The notes beneath the pieces are model-generated. The model did no database searches. It saw nothing but the letters and a program-made list of their open reading frames with translations, and was not told the DNA's origin. The position numbers and the translations under genes were made by a program. Positions 47,999 through 60,550 of a stretch of DNA of 64,000 nucleotides are shown here, one piece after another. Positions within the stretch are counted from its first letter, which is position 1. Every line of letters starts with the position of its first letter. The DNA is from Plazaster borealis (taxonomy: Eukaryota > Echinodermata > Asteroidea > Forcipulatida > Labidiasteridae): positions 14,927,063-14,991,062 of the forward strand of contig CM037472.1 in the NCBI GenBank assembly GCA_021014325.1, given 5' to 3'.

Positions 47999-49301
47999 AA
48001 GCATCCGTACGTATATAAAAAGCAACATTATAGTTGGCACTGGTACTTACCAGCGCACACGGGAGATAAATAGCAGCAATTTGGAGGAGCTGCGGCGCAA
48101 CTAATAAGAAATCCCCCTCCAGGTTTCACCTCGTAAACGGACGTCTGTTTTTTTTGTCTAGTTTTGTTTTCTTTAGATGGAGGTATCAGAATTGTTGCTA
48201 TCGCGTGGCAAAGAATAATATCAATTAATGGTCTTGTCTCCGTCTGGGTGGATTGGTGTAAATCCATACCTCTATATGTGTCTCGCCGTAAGAAATAATG
48301 CAAAGCTTACCTTGGTTGAAAACAAAATCTAAATGACAAAATCTTGCAAAATGGACGAACATCGTTTGAAGCATATGTATCGTGGGACGACTCATTTTAA
48401 CAGTTGCTAAATTTGCATCGAGGATAAAGAGTATTATTTGCGTTTAACCCATACTCCTAATGTGTAAAGCACATAATCAGTAGCCTACCGGATTTCCCAG
48501 GGAAAACAAACTACAGGGTTATTAACCGGGTTGGAATATGCCTGCGATTTTTTTCACGGGACTTGAGACAAGTACTGAGTATACGATGCTTTATATGGGT
48601 ACAACACAAATAATAGATGACTCATTTTGTTTCAAATCCACCAAGAGCCGATTAAATGAGTTTGATCTCCTTCGAATCTCGGGTTATTCCTACGGGAATT
48701 CAATACAGCCTATCGTTAGAATACTACTCGCGTTTAAAGTAGGAAAAAATCGACTACGGTCAAAAATGGTGGAGGAAAATGGTTATGTTGGCTGAAGAAA
48801 TTTCAAAATCAACCGATGGCTCTCTTATATAAAAACATTGCTATATGGTGTTATCATAGATTAATCAGAAAATGTTATAATCAGAAATTACAAGCTAAGT
48901 AAGTGAGCAGGGTAAACATGAAATCATCCTCCAAAATCACAAAGAAACTTACCCAATTACTTCACACGATCCACAGATGGTTATGATTATTTAGATGGAA
49001 ACTGGCTGCATGGAAATTAATCTTCAAGTTTAGTTTCGAGTTAAGTCCGGGTTGTCAGTTCGTCGGTGGAGACCACTTTCGGACTAATCAAAATTCCACT
49101 CACTTCTCGCAATGACAGTTATTTTTATACGTATCTGTTGACACCACGTGTCCTCTTATGACGTGGTTCTGCTCGTGCGCAATGCCTCTCATATCACAAC
49201 CAGTGATGATATTTTGACCGTTCGTTTAGTACTACAATAGATGCCCACAACTGGCCAACAACACGAATAGACACAAACTCGAATATATCACTGTTAAGTT
49301 T
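47999..49301. other. Intergenic, no gene seen
   Basis: An 85-codon frame at 48538 has no family features. Confidence 0.45.
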
Positions 49302-49721
49302 GGAGATATCTCTTTTAATAGCAGCTCCTTAGAACAGAGTAGCAACTCCTAAAGTCGATAATTTTCGAAGATTTTTCTCCCATGAGCTGACTTCGAAAGA
49401 TAAAACATAATATCCTAGAGATATCTCTATTTATCTTCTTTGGGAATAGAGATATCTCTAAAAATGGTAGGGACATCTCAATTACATAGATATCGCAGTT
49501 AGAGATATCTCTAATAGAGATATTTCTTTTTATAGATATCTCTAATAGATCCCTATTAGAAATAATCTCTATTGTATCTATATCTCTATCGGAGATATCT
49601 TTATTGGAGATATCTCTTCAATAGAGATATTTCTACTAGAGATATCTCTATTAGATCTTGGAGATATTTCTATTTGAAATATCTTTATTAGAGATATCTA
49701 TATTATTAGGAGAGATCTCTT
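49302..49721. repeat. GAGATATCTC-rich palindromic satellite block
   Basis: The self-complementary AGAGATATCTCT or close variants recur more than a dozen times in about 420 bp, separated by short AT-rich spacers, without a fixed period. The block starts sparse and becomes dense after 49430. Confidence 0.85.
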
Positions 49722-50766
49722 TTGTTGGATTATTAAGAGAGAGATCTTTTGTTGGATTATTAAGAAGGTAGGCCTACGCTACGTTATGATTAACCATAGA
49801 ACCCGCCCATTGTCCCCCCTTTTCCCTGTTGACGCATCCTTAAGCTTGTTCTCTAACTCAACTGCTATTTGACAATTACTACAGACTGGCATGATATTCT
49901 TTCTAATTAAGTCTGATTTCTGATTTTTTTTCCCCTGATTAAATAGCCTGAAAAGTCTATTAAAGCCTACACCATGTGCACATGAAGGTCAGCCCTTGTA
50001 CTCGATAAAATGTTCCTACTTTTTTCGAAGGACCAAATATCATGCCTGTACAGAGAACATTATCTCCATGAAACATCTTAAAAATATATTTGTTTTGTTT
50101 CATACCCATTCTGCATTCAGATCAGATTCCGTATATACACATCATTGTTCCAAGCAACAAGCTCAAATCGCCCACACGTGGTTTTGTCAATGATACCTCT
50201 GAACGAGAATAGGTCCATGAAATTAATTACAGCGTATAGATTGTGAACCACGCTCCCCAATAACTCTCCACAGGCTAATCAGGGCCTCAAACCACTGTAT
50301 GGTCTGGGGAGCGTTTTCTAATCCATGTAGCTTAGAAACTATCTTAAGATGTGTACCTGTTCTACTGAACCCAGAGTGAGCATTAACGGACGACAAGATG
50401 AGTAACGAAACGGGAAGCAAAAGTTAAACCTGTGAAGAGGCAAATGTAGTCGATATCTCTGTACGATGTTGAATTTATATTTTACTCACAAAACCCGAGC
50501 AGTATTTGTAATTTACAAACACTACTTTTTACATGTTTATGTCTTCTTCTCAGTGAAACTTGTCCACTAACAAATAGGTAGTTGCGACTCTTATTATATC
50601 TTCTCCAAACTTTACATGAAGTCGCAGGATAACTTAGGCTTAGTTATAGATGTTTTAAAATAGACAATGAATTATCATTAAACAAAAAGTATTTGAAGTG
50701 ATAGTTTAATCAGTAAATTTTGTGCGTCTCATTTTGGAAAATGGATCATGTAGACATACATGTCCA
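49722..50766. other. Intergenic, no gene seen
   Basis: A minus-strand frame at 50223-50420 reads hydrophobic then mixed, but has no ATG start or motif. Confidence 0.4.
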
Positions 50767-50930
50767 GGGCCAATTTCATAGAGCTGCTTAAGCACAAAAA
50801 GTAGGTAAGCACAACAAAATATGCTTACCAGAATATTGTTTCTAGCCAAAATGCCATTTCTCAAGTACAGTCTGTGGCTGGTATCCTGCAAATTTTTGCT
50901 AAGCAGAAACTTGTTAAAAAATAATCGTGT
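50767..50930. mobile_element. MITE family C, partial copy
   Basis: GGCCAATTTCATAGAGCTGC and TTAAGCACAAAAAGTA at the left; the right end is degraded. Confidence 0.65.
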
Positions 50931-53900
50931 TTTTTCTTCCATTTAAAAATAACTCAAAAAAGCAAACAAATAAAAAAGACACATAAGTCAAACTTTTAAA
51001 CTCTTAAGAACAATACAAACAGAGATTACAAATAATAAAACATGACCGATACAAAAGACAGTGTATAAATTGACAATTATAATTTTATTATTATTATTAT
51101 TTTTACAATAGTTGTTTTTAATCCTAAGCAGATAGTTATGAAGCAACGTACAGTAATTATAGATGTGTGTGTGTGTGTGTCTGATACACTTGTATTCGTT
51201 TAAATTAATAAAATAATAACAAAATGTACAAGATTTACAAGGATGGTTTTTGTGTTCGACTGAGACTTAAAATCTTGCATGCGTTTTTTCCCCCCAATCT
51301 TGATGTGATTTACATGAGATGCTCTGTTTCCTGAATTGTTTTCATCAACCATTTGAAAGGGTCTTTCTTCAGTTAACCGCAGCGATTACAAATTAATTTA
51401 AATGCACTAATTCTAATTTTATGCTAAGCTTGATTATTATTATGTTTTTGTTTGCTGTTGAAAACCACAGCGGAACGCCATGTTTACAACAGATCCGTAT
51501 AGTTAGACCATGACACATTTGTAATGCATTGCAGTTTTTGAAATGGTGTCGTGTTAAAATTTCTTCAACCGCAGAAATTTAACAAATTGAACTTGGGAAA
51601 ATAAAAGTAATGCACTTATGTTGCAACAACCATTTGTTGCTTTAGAAAACCACAGCAGCACGCCGCGTTAAAACAGTTCCATGACACCGTTGCAATTATT
51701 GCAATGCATCGCAAATTGTTGCAGTCGGCCTTTTTGAGGTGTGGTAGACGCTGAAGGAGTGCACTGTTTGGTTTAGGTGTATACAGACAAATTTACACAA
51801 ACCAAATAGTGCCTTAGTAATGTGTTTTTCTGACTATATGTTGTGTTGTTCTTGCCATCACATAAGCAAAGATTTGACTAGTTGGCTGAAGGTATAGTTT
51901 ATGTTATATTATATTATTAATTTATTTGTTGTTTTATCAAGTTTTGTTAAGCTCCCGTGAGAGCAGACTCTCTTTATCCCAATTATCTTTAACCGTATAA
52001 CCTTTTATATGAACAATAAAATAAGCAAACAATAAACACATATTTGTAGTTACTAAATAAAATCCACTTAATTGAGACATATATAGGCCTAGAGCATGAA
52101 GTAACGTAGTATGGAAACAAATAAAATAATAATCATAATAAAATCAATAAATAAATATAAATAAAATACCGATTTAACTCTTTCTATGCAGAACAAAGTT
52201 GAACATTTAAGTTTGATTCTTTTAAACAGACATGCAACTTTGTTATTGCAAAACGAGAATGGGGGAGACAACTGTGTACCACTTTGTACAGTGTTTGTCT
52301 CGTTTCTATGGCAGTATACATGCAGGGGGGGGGGAATGGTGAAATCAGCTGATAAAGTGCATGTCTGTTTAAAGCTGCAGTAATGAAACACTTAAAACGT
52401 TACTTAACGGCCATCTGGTGTAGAATACGCAAAGTCCAGGGTGCGATTCCCCCAGCTGACTGCACTTATGACCGGAGTATAAAGTACTTAGTTACTATAA
52501 GTCGGCAACGACCAAATTAAGCAGATTTGTGTCATTTTAATACAATCTTATTATACTACCCCGACGCTCTGCTTGTCATTGGGTAACACTCTGTCAATAT
52601 CACTGCCCAACCACACATTCAAACTCACACAAAAGTTAATTCCCGGTGTGAAAGTTTCTTGTATTTAATGTCCACACGAAAAAAACCAACCACGCCTGTA
52701 CACAGGCCTTCTTTACACACCTTTACAAAAATAAAAATCTGCAACAACAAATCACTGGAGTCTAAAAGAAAACATCAGGCTAGATTTCAGGTACTCTTCA
52801 TTGATTCTGGTAATCACCATCACTATCATCATTGTACAATAATACTGACATCTGAAGAGAAGTAATCACTCAACAGTTTCAAATAATTGTACTTTAAGTT
52901 TTTGAAATCTTTAAACTGAGGGGTTAAAATTTATTTATTTTTTAAATTACACATAAATTCAGCTGGGAAAAAAAAGAAGGAGATTAGTAGATTAAACAAA
53001 TAGTACAAAAGGCAAGAAAAGATGAAAGTTCAAAAACATAGACAGTCCTTACAGTATTACTATCAGTTCGACAAGGTTTGTACTCAATGGTAAACTAAAG
53101 GAACCATGTACTCCACCAATCCAATGTGGTATCCAAGTATAAAGACAGTGCTAAACGTACATGTACCACCCGCCCTTGTATAATATTATTCTAATCTGCT
53201 ATAGAAATGTTGAATACAGATTATGTTTATACCAAGAAGGGATCAAACCATTTTGCCCTTCTGGCCTCGTTTTGGTTACACTCGACTTGAATGGGGGATG
53301 GGAAGATGGTACATTGATACATATAATATTGCATTACCCTTTTACATACTTTGATCTTCAATAAACATGTGCCCCCCTCCAAAACAGTGATTGGTTTTTC
53401 AGTTTTCATGGACCCATGGGGCACTACAGTATTTATACATGCATGACCTATTGAAGGTATGATGTTCATTATCCCTGACTATTTGAACAATGAGCAGTAT
53501 TCGTGTATTGTTTCTGTGTGAGAGAAACCCTGTGTTCCACTGTACATTCAACCCATATAATCAAACAAGAGATGTCGTGAAACTTTCGAGAGCGTATTTT
53601 ATAAATACTTTGAGCCCAGCCGCACAGTTAATTTGGCAAATTAACTGTACACGTCTCCATAGATGTAATAACCCAACAGAGGTACGACAAACTCTACGAA
53701 CATGTTTGCCGATAGGCCGTACTTCCTGGGGTAAATCCCAGCTAACAGTCAGAATAATTTAACCGCTCTCATTTGACATTTGAACACGACTTTCCCAACG
53801 GTGTTTGGATATAGACTACCCAGAGCGTACCCCAGCAAACAGTTGCAAAAAGGGCAATTTAATTACACTTGGACTGACCACAGCTTGGAATTGAATGATT

Positions 53901-54145
53901 AATTATTATTTTTTTCATTTGAGAGGTTTAGGGGGCTCAATATTTCCCTTTCGAGCCACAATGGATAGTTAATACAGGAATCTGATTTGTGTTAAAGGTG
54001 AGGTTTAATTATGTACTGTTTTTTGTTGCCCATTGAGCAACAGTACCACAAACAGTACCAAAGTACCACCAGTCAGGTAGATTATGGCAGGCAAAGTTCT
54101 GTCATAGAGGAAGGCAGCACATGGTTATGCGTATTTTAAATGTAT
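50931..54145. other. Intergenic, no gene seen
   Basis: A (GT)n tract lies at 51163-51180. A weak tRNA-like B box (GGGTGCGATTCCCCC) at about 52438 may be a SINE remnant. The block at 53238-53300 resembles part of the element at 62712. Confidence 0.45.
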
Positions 54146-54286
54146 ATAGACCTATGACGTCATTTGAGTAGAGAAGGTTACTCATTGGCCCATCCTGTGC
54201 GCCGCGCGTACATGTGTGTTTTCCATTGTTTCATCATCGTTTTACCTCCAAGATGGCCGCGTGATGACATAAATACGTAGGTCTAT
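54146..54286. mobile_element. MITE family B, copy 3
   Basis: ATAGACCTATGACGTCAT to ACGTAGGTCTAT, with TGTGCGCCGCGCGTACA and AAGATGGCCGC inside, as in copy 1. Confidence 0.85.
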
Positions 54287-54751
54287 TGGAATTGTGGGTG
54301 AGCCAATATCTGAAGTTGAATAACACCCGAGTTAAGCCTGCTGGAAATACGAAATCCAAATTATTTGCAGGTACATGCAATGCATTTCCTTCCTTGGATT
54401 TGTTTACACTAACTTTTTGCCTTCTGTATAGTAAGCTTCTCATGTCCAAGAGTTGTGGTGTAAATGGATAAAGACTAAACCGTAAAAGTTTCAACTTTGT
54501 GGTTAAGTTCTTAAATCTGTCTGTGAATAACGGGGGTATATTGAAATAAATTCTGTCTTTTTTTCAAAAGATATGTATGGTATCAGTAATTTCAATATCC
54601 GACTATTAGGACAATTTTGAATTCCCATTTGAAACTAAATTCCTTAAGCCTAGGCCTGATACTTCACAGAGGCAATTGCCCCAGTGCCCTTTGCCACTGC
54701 TTTGCTGTCCCTCATAGAGTTTCCCTTTATGAAGGAAAACCTGGCTTGCCC

Positions 54752-55127
54752 TTAAAGGCACTGGACACGTTTGGTAATTGTCAAAGACCAGTGTTCTCAT
54801 TTGGTGTATCCCAACAAATTCGTAAAATAACAAGCCTGTGAAAATTTGGGCTCAATTGGTCATCGAAGTTGCAAGGAAATGATGAAAGAAAAAACACCCT
54901 TGTTGTACAAATTTGTGTGCTTTCAGATGCCTGAAAAAGGCTTCAGGCCTGAAGTCTTTTAATATTTTAGTGAGAAATTACCTCTTTCTCAAAAACTACG
55001 TTACTTCAGAGGGAGTCGTTTCTTAAAATGTTTTATACTATTAACAGCTCTCCGTTGCTCGTTACTAAGTAAGTTTTTATGCTAATACATATGTAGAGTA
55101 ATTACCAAACGTGTCCAGTGCCTTTAA
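54752..55127 (+). mobile_element. MITE family A, copy 7 (type-II hairpin, shortened)
   Basis: GCCTGAAAAAGGCTTCAGG then CCTGAAGTCTTTTAAT: the type-II centre with its 3' arm cut short. Confidence 0.9.
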
Positions 55128-55843
55128 TAACACAAGCATGAAATATCAGATGTATGAATGTACATGCACATACAGTCTTCTACAATTGAAACGGATTTTT
55201 TTTTGAGAAAACAACGTTGATTCTGATCCTGATAGCTTACTTTGACTTGGCTGGCTCTATCGTTGTAGAGGCAAAAAAAAAAACATACGAAGTCTGACAT
55301 AAGGTATTTGTAGATCTTCAAAAACAATTATTGTGTTTGAATTTGAGCTCAGATATAAATTGCCTGATCAGCCGAGTGTTTGAACATGTCCCAAACATAA
55401 TACATGTATGCATCAACACATGTAAACATTGCACACTGTTTTTCACAGAACCTGTTTTTCCAATGAATTTTCTTTACAGATTATTCATGGTTTGCATGAA
55501 AACAAATTGTGTACCCGAATGGGAATTCTAATTAAAATATCAGTTCGTGCATTACATTCACTGCCATCATAATATTTAGACAACTCAATCTCCATGCTTT
55601 TGAATGCATAGGTAAACCAAACAAACAGACCACTGAACAAAGTATATATTTAATATTCAGAACCGTCTGAACCTGCATGTATTCCCCTTTTTACATCTCA
55701 ATTTTGAATGGTTTCTACATGTACATTAAAAAAGACCTTACCGGAACGGAAATTAATATTAACACAAAAACACATCGCAAAAACAAGTTGTTGTGGTACT
55801 CCCGAACAAAGATATTGACAAAAAAGGAAGACCGCAAACATAA
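55128..55843. other. Intergenic, no gene seen
   Basis: AT-rich, nothing noted. Confidence 0.45.
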
Positions 55844-55943
55844 GGCTTAGATAGCTCAGTTGGTCGAGCACCGGCACGGTAATCCGGATGTCACAGGTTC
55901 AAGTCCCGCTCTAGTCAATTTGTCTTTGTTCAACCCAAAATTA
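55844..55943 (+). mobile_element. tRNA-derived SINE, copy b
   Basis: A 73-nt tRNA-like head (55844-55916): TAGCTCAGTTGGTCGAGC A box, GGTTCAAGTCC B box, anticodon stem CCGG..CCGG. The loop ACGGTAA would put GGT as anticodon but has C instead of U before it, and the acceptor stem is imperfect. The flank TTTGTTCAACCCAAAATTAA is shared with copy a. Confidence 0.75.
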
Positions 55944-56232
55944 AAACAAGTTGTTGTTACACCTCACATGTTATCATTTTTGCCAGAAAAACAAATGTGT
56001 TGTTTATTGAAAAAAATTGAATACATTTATGCTGTTTTGTTAAAAAAAAAAACACCCCAGTATAAATGAAGTAAGTTGTAACTTTAGAAATGTTTGTTTT
56101 TTGCATACCTCTCGTTTCAAATACGGTAAAGGTGCATTTACATACGTGTACAACTATTCTATCAAAAGAGTACCCATCATCAAGTTGTTACATGATTCAT
56201 TGTGCGGCATCAGACTTCAGTTGGACACTTGT

Positions 56233-56606
56233 TTAAAGGCACTGAACACGTTTGGTAATTGTCAAAGACCAGTGTTCTCACTTGGTGTATCCCAACATAT
56301 GCATAAAATAACAAGCCTGTGAAAATTTGGGCTCAATTGGTCATCGAAATTGCCAGAAAATGGTGAAAGAAAAAACACCCTTGTTGTACAAATTTGTGTG
56401 CTTTCAGATAGGAATAAAACTTCTTGCAAGAAGTTTTTATTATTTTAGTGAGAAATTACCTCTTTCTCAAAAACTATGTGACTTCAGAGGGAGTAGTTTG
56501 CTACAATGTTTTATACTATCAACAGCTCTCCGTTGCTTGTTACCAAGTAAGTTTTTATGCTAATATTTGTTTTTGAGTCATTACCAAACGTGTACGTTAC
56601 CTTTAA
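56233..56606 (+). mobile_element. MITE family A, copy 8
   Basis: Type-I centre; TTAA at both ends. Confidence 0.9.
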
Positions 56607-58047
56607 TTAACCATTCAATTAAATTCTTTCCGAGTGGTGTGTGACCAAGACATTCATCCAGGTCACTGCTGAGAAAGGTCTCAGTTGATAATTCATTTCC
56701 AGGAAAAGTTTACGACAGTCGCCCCTTAAATTGCCTTTTTCAGTAGACACTTGCTCGTGTCCCGCAGCGCAGGTATTTGCTCATCAATTGAGGAGACTTT
56801 GACCTCACAGTTTAAGGGGACATTTTGGGAATCAAATCACTGGAACTAATGCACTGCAGAGTTTAGTTTAAAGGCTGCTCCAATTTCTAAAAAAAACAAA
56901 CCACAGGTGGCAGGAATGAGTGTGGGAGTCCCCCCCCCCCCCCAACCAAATATCAGCAGCAACCACTGGATACAATTCATTTGACCTATCACTTCTAATA
57001 CAGGTGTAAATACATGTAGGTTTCATGGGAAAGAAAAGGGCAAAAAAAGCTCTGGAAATAACACTGTCCCTTTGAGGACAATGTAAACTATACTGGATTA
57101 CATGATCTCTTTGCGCGTGCTGACTAAATAAACCAATTTACTTCGATTTGTAGAACAGTCACCTCCTCTAGCCACCTCACTCCAGTTTTGATAGCATCCT
57201 CTCTAATTGCAAAGATTTATACAAAAACGACGCTGCGGAATGATTAATGAAACACAAAAACCCCAATAACTTGTCCTCTTACGTATATCTGATGACTGTC
57301 TTTGTGGGGCTTTGTAAAGAAACACCAAGTATAGGATTAGGGTACTAAGGATAACATAGTTATCTAGACTCCTGAAGGAAATTGACCGGTGCTCGGCACC
57401 AGGTGCAGCCAGCAGATGTTAAACGAAAAAAATCAACTGCCCACAACTTTTCTGCAAGTCAATGAACCACTTTTTAGAGAGAAGTCAACAACTGTTGTTT
57501 GTCCTCTGGTTGTCTGTGCCCTGTACACTTGTACGACGTACAGGTGGTGGGTGTTGTGGAATTATGAGCTTTTCTTTTTTCCCATCTGCATTTATGAGAA
57601 AGCTGAAGTCATTATATTAGTCCACAAGATGCCTGCCTTTGTAATCCCTCAATTTTAAATAATATATTAAAATAAACTTCATAATAACCAAACAAATAAC
57701 AGTTAAAAACAACAAATACATCATGGGGGGAATCTGGAAGTAAGCAGAATAAGACAGTGGAAAAATAAACAGACTATTGACCAGTTGTCTATTTAAATTC
57801 TCAAAATAAAAAATAAAACGTTATTCATGAATGTATGGTCTAGGCCACTTCCTCTGAGACAAGGGCAATGCCATTATCAACTCAAAGAGCCTCAGGGACC
57901 ATTTTTAATGAGACATAAAGGCCAAGCCAATGGTAACAGCCTTTGTGAATGCACGGGTCTGGTCATGGATAGAGTCTGAATTAAAAATTGGGGGGGGGGG
58001 GAGTGTTTTTGAGATTCTTATGGTGCAAAGAATACATCTTAGCTTTC
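56607..58047 (-). other. Downstream of syntaxin-5, 3' UTR and flank
   Basis: No gene. Poly-C tract at 56931-56943 and poly-G at about 57991. The length of the 3' UTR cannot be set. Confidence 0.4.
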
Positions 58048-58207
58048 TCAGGCCAAGAAGACGACGAATATAACAAAGAAGACAATGAGTACGATGAACA
58101 CCTTGACCATGAGCCATCTGTTGGAGGTGACCGACTGGAAATACTTGAGAATCTCCCCATGAGCTGCCTCTACGTTCAGGGTCGTGTCCTCTATGCTGTT
58201 GTCGATC
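58048..58207 (-). CDS. STX5: Syntaxin-5, last coding exon (SNARE C-terminal half and TM anchor)
   Basis: Completes an Arg codon and encodes IDNSIEDTTLNVEAAHGEI, LKYFQSVTSNRWLMVK and the membrane anchor VFIVLIVFFVIFVVFLA, then stop. This is nearly identical to the C-terminus of human syntaxin-5. Syntaxin-5 is the Qa-SNARE of ER-Golgi and intra-Golgi fusion; this exon holds the later SNARE layers, the juxtamembrane linker and the tail anchor. The acceptor is TTATCTTTCAG|GATCG. No clear AATAAA was seen within 450 bp downstream; ATTAAA at about 57904 is the nearest candidate. Confidence 0.96.
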
Positions 58208-58261
58208 CTGAAAGATAAAGAGAACATATCGGAATTATTTACATGTATTTAAACCCTCCAG

Positions 58262-58508
58262 AACATTGCACCAGAGCACCGGACTCAACTTCTGGTGGCT
58301 AAGTCATCAGGGTGTGGGTTTTGAAATCCCGGTCGTGACACTTTTGTGTACTGGAGCAAAATATTTGACTGTAATTGCTTCTCTTCACCCAGGGGTGAAT
58401 TGGTAATGTACCTGTAAGGGCGGAGATGTTTTTTGTGATTGAATTAGCTTGGTGCTCAACGTACTTGACAACTCAAGGCTGTATACTCCCATAGGGAGCT
58501 GAGATGGT
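58262..58508 (+). mobile_element. SINE with Leu/Ser-tRNA-like head (in syntaxin-5 intron)
   Basis: AGAGCACCGGACTCAACTTC, a variable-arm-like stretch, then GTGGGTTTTGAAATCCCGG as B box; the body has CACCCAGGGGTGAATTGG and CTGTAAGGGCGGAGATG. Its 3' end abuts a family A MITE. Confidence 0.6.
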
Positions 58509-58881
58509 TTAAAGGTACCGTACACGTTTGGTAATGACTCAAAACAAATATTAGCATAAAAACTTACTTGGTAACAAGCAACGGAGAGCTGTTGATAGTA
58601 TAAAACATTGTAGGAAACGACTCCCTCTGAAGTAACGTAGTTTTTGAGAAAGAGGTAATTTCTCACTAAAATAGTACAAACTTCTTGAAAGAAGTTTTTA
58701 TTCCTATCTGAAAGCACACAAATTTGTACAACAAGGGTGTTTTTCTTTCATCATTTTCTTGCAACTTCGATGACCAATTGAGCCCAAATTTTCACAGGCT
58801 TGTTATTTTATGCGTATGTTGGGATACACCAAGTGAGAACACTGGTCTTTGACAATTTCCAAACATGTACGATGCCTCTAA
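58509..58881 (-). mobile_element. MITE family A, copy 9 (in syntaxin-5 intron)
   Basis: Type-I centre slightly changed (AACTTCTTGAAAGAAGTT). Confidence 0.9.
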
Positions 58882-60359
58882 GGAATAAAATCAAATGGCC
58901 CAGTGACCAGGGGTAACAATATTCAAGCGCCATGAGCATCACTGCGTGACAGATTTGAAGCCACTATTACTATCATTATTGTGGGCATTATCTAAATCCA
59001 ATTGATTTTCTTAGTAAAATAATTGAAACCATCTTTCTAGAAGTGTATATTAAATTGATATAAGAGTATTCACAGGATGTGCTCATAATTGTACACACAT
59101 TATTTATTGTTATTTATCTTGCATTCAAGGCAGGATAAATACAAGCAGATTCATAAAAAACAATTCACTCAGTATTTAATACATTAATATTTCTCAAGTT
59201 GATTGGATTGGCATCAGTGTACCCACTCTATCAAGTGAGGTTGAACATCATAAATCATTTATAAAATATCTGATATGATCCTCCAAGCTTTACTCAAATG
59301 TCTTTCAATTTTTTAGTTTTTTTAAAAACATAGTTACCCTAAATAGGACATCATCGTTAACCCAGTTTTGCTACATGTAGCGTTGATGGATTGAGTACTG
59401 TAAAGCCAGCCGGCCCCCCCTCCCAAACATTCTAATCTAATCAACATCTATATGTTCTGGATGTCAAGTTGTCTGTACTAAGTGCTGAAAGGTTCTGGTC
59501 TAGAGCCGATGTCCCCTGGCCATGGTAAAACGTTTAGTTACGTCTGTATTACAAATCAATCATGGCAAGAGTCAAGTGGAATTTTGAAAGAAACCCAACG
59601 CAACAACTACAGCATGTTGTTTTGTCCAAACGTCAAAGGATAAGCTACCGTACTTAATCTCACTTTCTCAGCTATTAAGCCTTAAAAGGCATTGCAATCT
59701 TAAAGGAAGGCAGTTGTTCGGTTGATTTGTTCGGGTCAAGTCCCTCTTTGGTAATCAAAGTGATTTTTTTGTTTTGTCTCAAGGCAATCACGTCATGTAA
59801 GTATATGACATTTCAAACCAACTTGTTTTTTTGTTTTTCCATCTACATGTAAATCCATTTCATTACTTGAAAAAACCTTATATGCAAAAACAATGGTCTT
59901 TTAGATTGGATAATAATGACCTTTTTTAAAACATTGGACTATCTTGTCTTGAAAAAGTAAAAAAAAATTACTTTGCATTTATAAGACATAAATAAAAATG
60001 CAATTTTTATTATTTTTGTTATTGGTACATATATATATCCTCCAATTGTGCATACCTCTATTTTTCTGTGTGGTGAAAAATGAATATAAATTGGGTTGTA
60101 AAAGCAAATATTTGTTCTGAATCCTTGTAGGAGGCCCTCCTGATTACAAATACTACATTACACATATAATGTATTTCTGGGAGATCAGAGGATTTCTCTG
60201 GGGGATTAGTATAAATCCTGGTTGCAAAGCCCTTTTTTTTAATTAACATTCAGACAATGGCTGTCAGATACACTGTACCCATATTCATGAGGTGCTCAAG
60301 TATTTATTCATCTATAGGTGTGTTGATTGACATTCACATACAAACATACAAACACACAG
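58882..60359 (-). other. Syntaxin-5 intron, remaining part
   Basis: No coding segment seen. AT-rich with T-rich tracts; SINE and inverted-repeat insertions sit at its 3' end (58262-58881). Confidence 0.6.
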
Positions 60360-60550
60360 CACACCTTCGGATGCTGTAAGGGGTCGTACATTTTGTCAGG
60401 GCAAAAAAACCCACCCCAAAACAACAACAACAACAAGAACAGACTAAACACACAGAACACCTTTGGATACTGTTAGGGGTCGTACATTTTGTCAGGGCAA
60501 AAAAACCCACCCCAAAACAAGAACAGACTAAACACACAGCACACCTTTGG
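60360..60550 (-). repeat. Tandem duplication of the syntaxin-5 splice-donor region
   Basis: Three copies of CCAAAG-GTGTGCTGTGTGTTT (with small changes) start at exon ends 60545, 60461 and 60365, spaced 84 and 96 nt apart. Between them lies a repeated unit containing GGGGTGGGTTTTTTTGCCC and ACAAAATGTACGACCCC. The reading frame of the exon stays open through all three copies. Confidence 0.85.

Noticed and set aside
50223..50420. Minus-strand hydrophobic frame (LPVSLLILSSVNAHS)
   Set aside because: Starts with TTG, not ATG, lacks flanking splice signals, and partly overlaps a local inverted repeat (CGCTCCCCA).
55844..55916. Functional tRNA-Thr gene
   Set aside because: Acceptor stem imperfect, C in place of the invariant U before the anticodon, and the flanks are shared with another tRNA-like copy, so it is a SINE head.
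60334..60544. C-terminal extension of the syntaxin-5 exon frame (cysteine-rich repeats)
   Set aside because: It is intronic read-through of a tandem repeat. The true SNARE motif continues in the exon at 58048-58207. Kept only as a finding on alternative donors.
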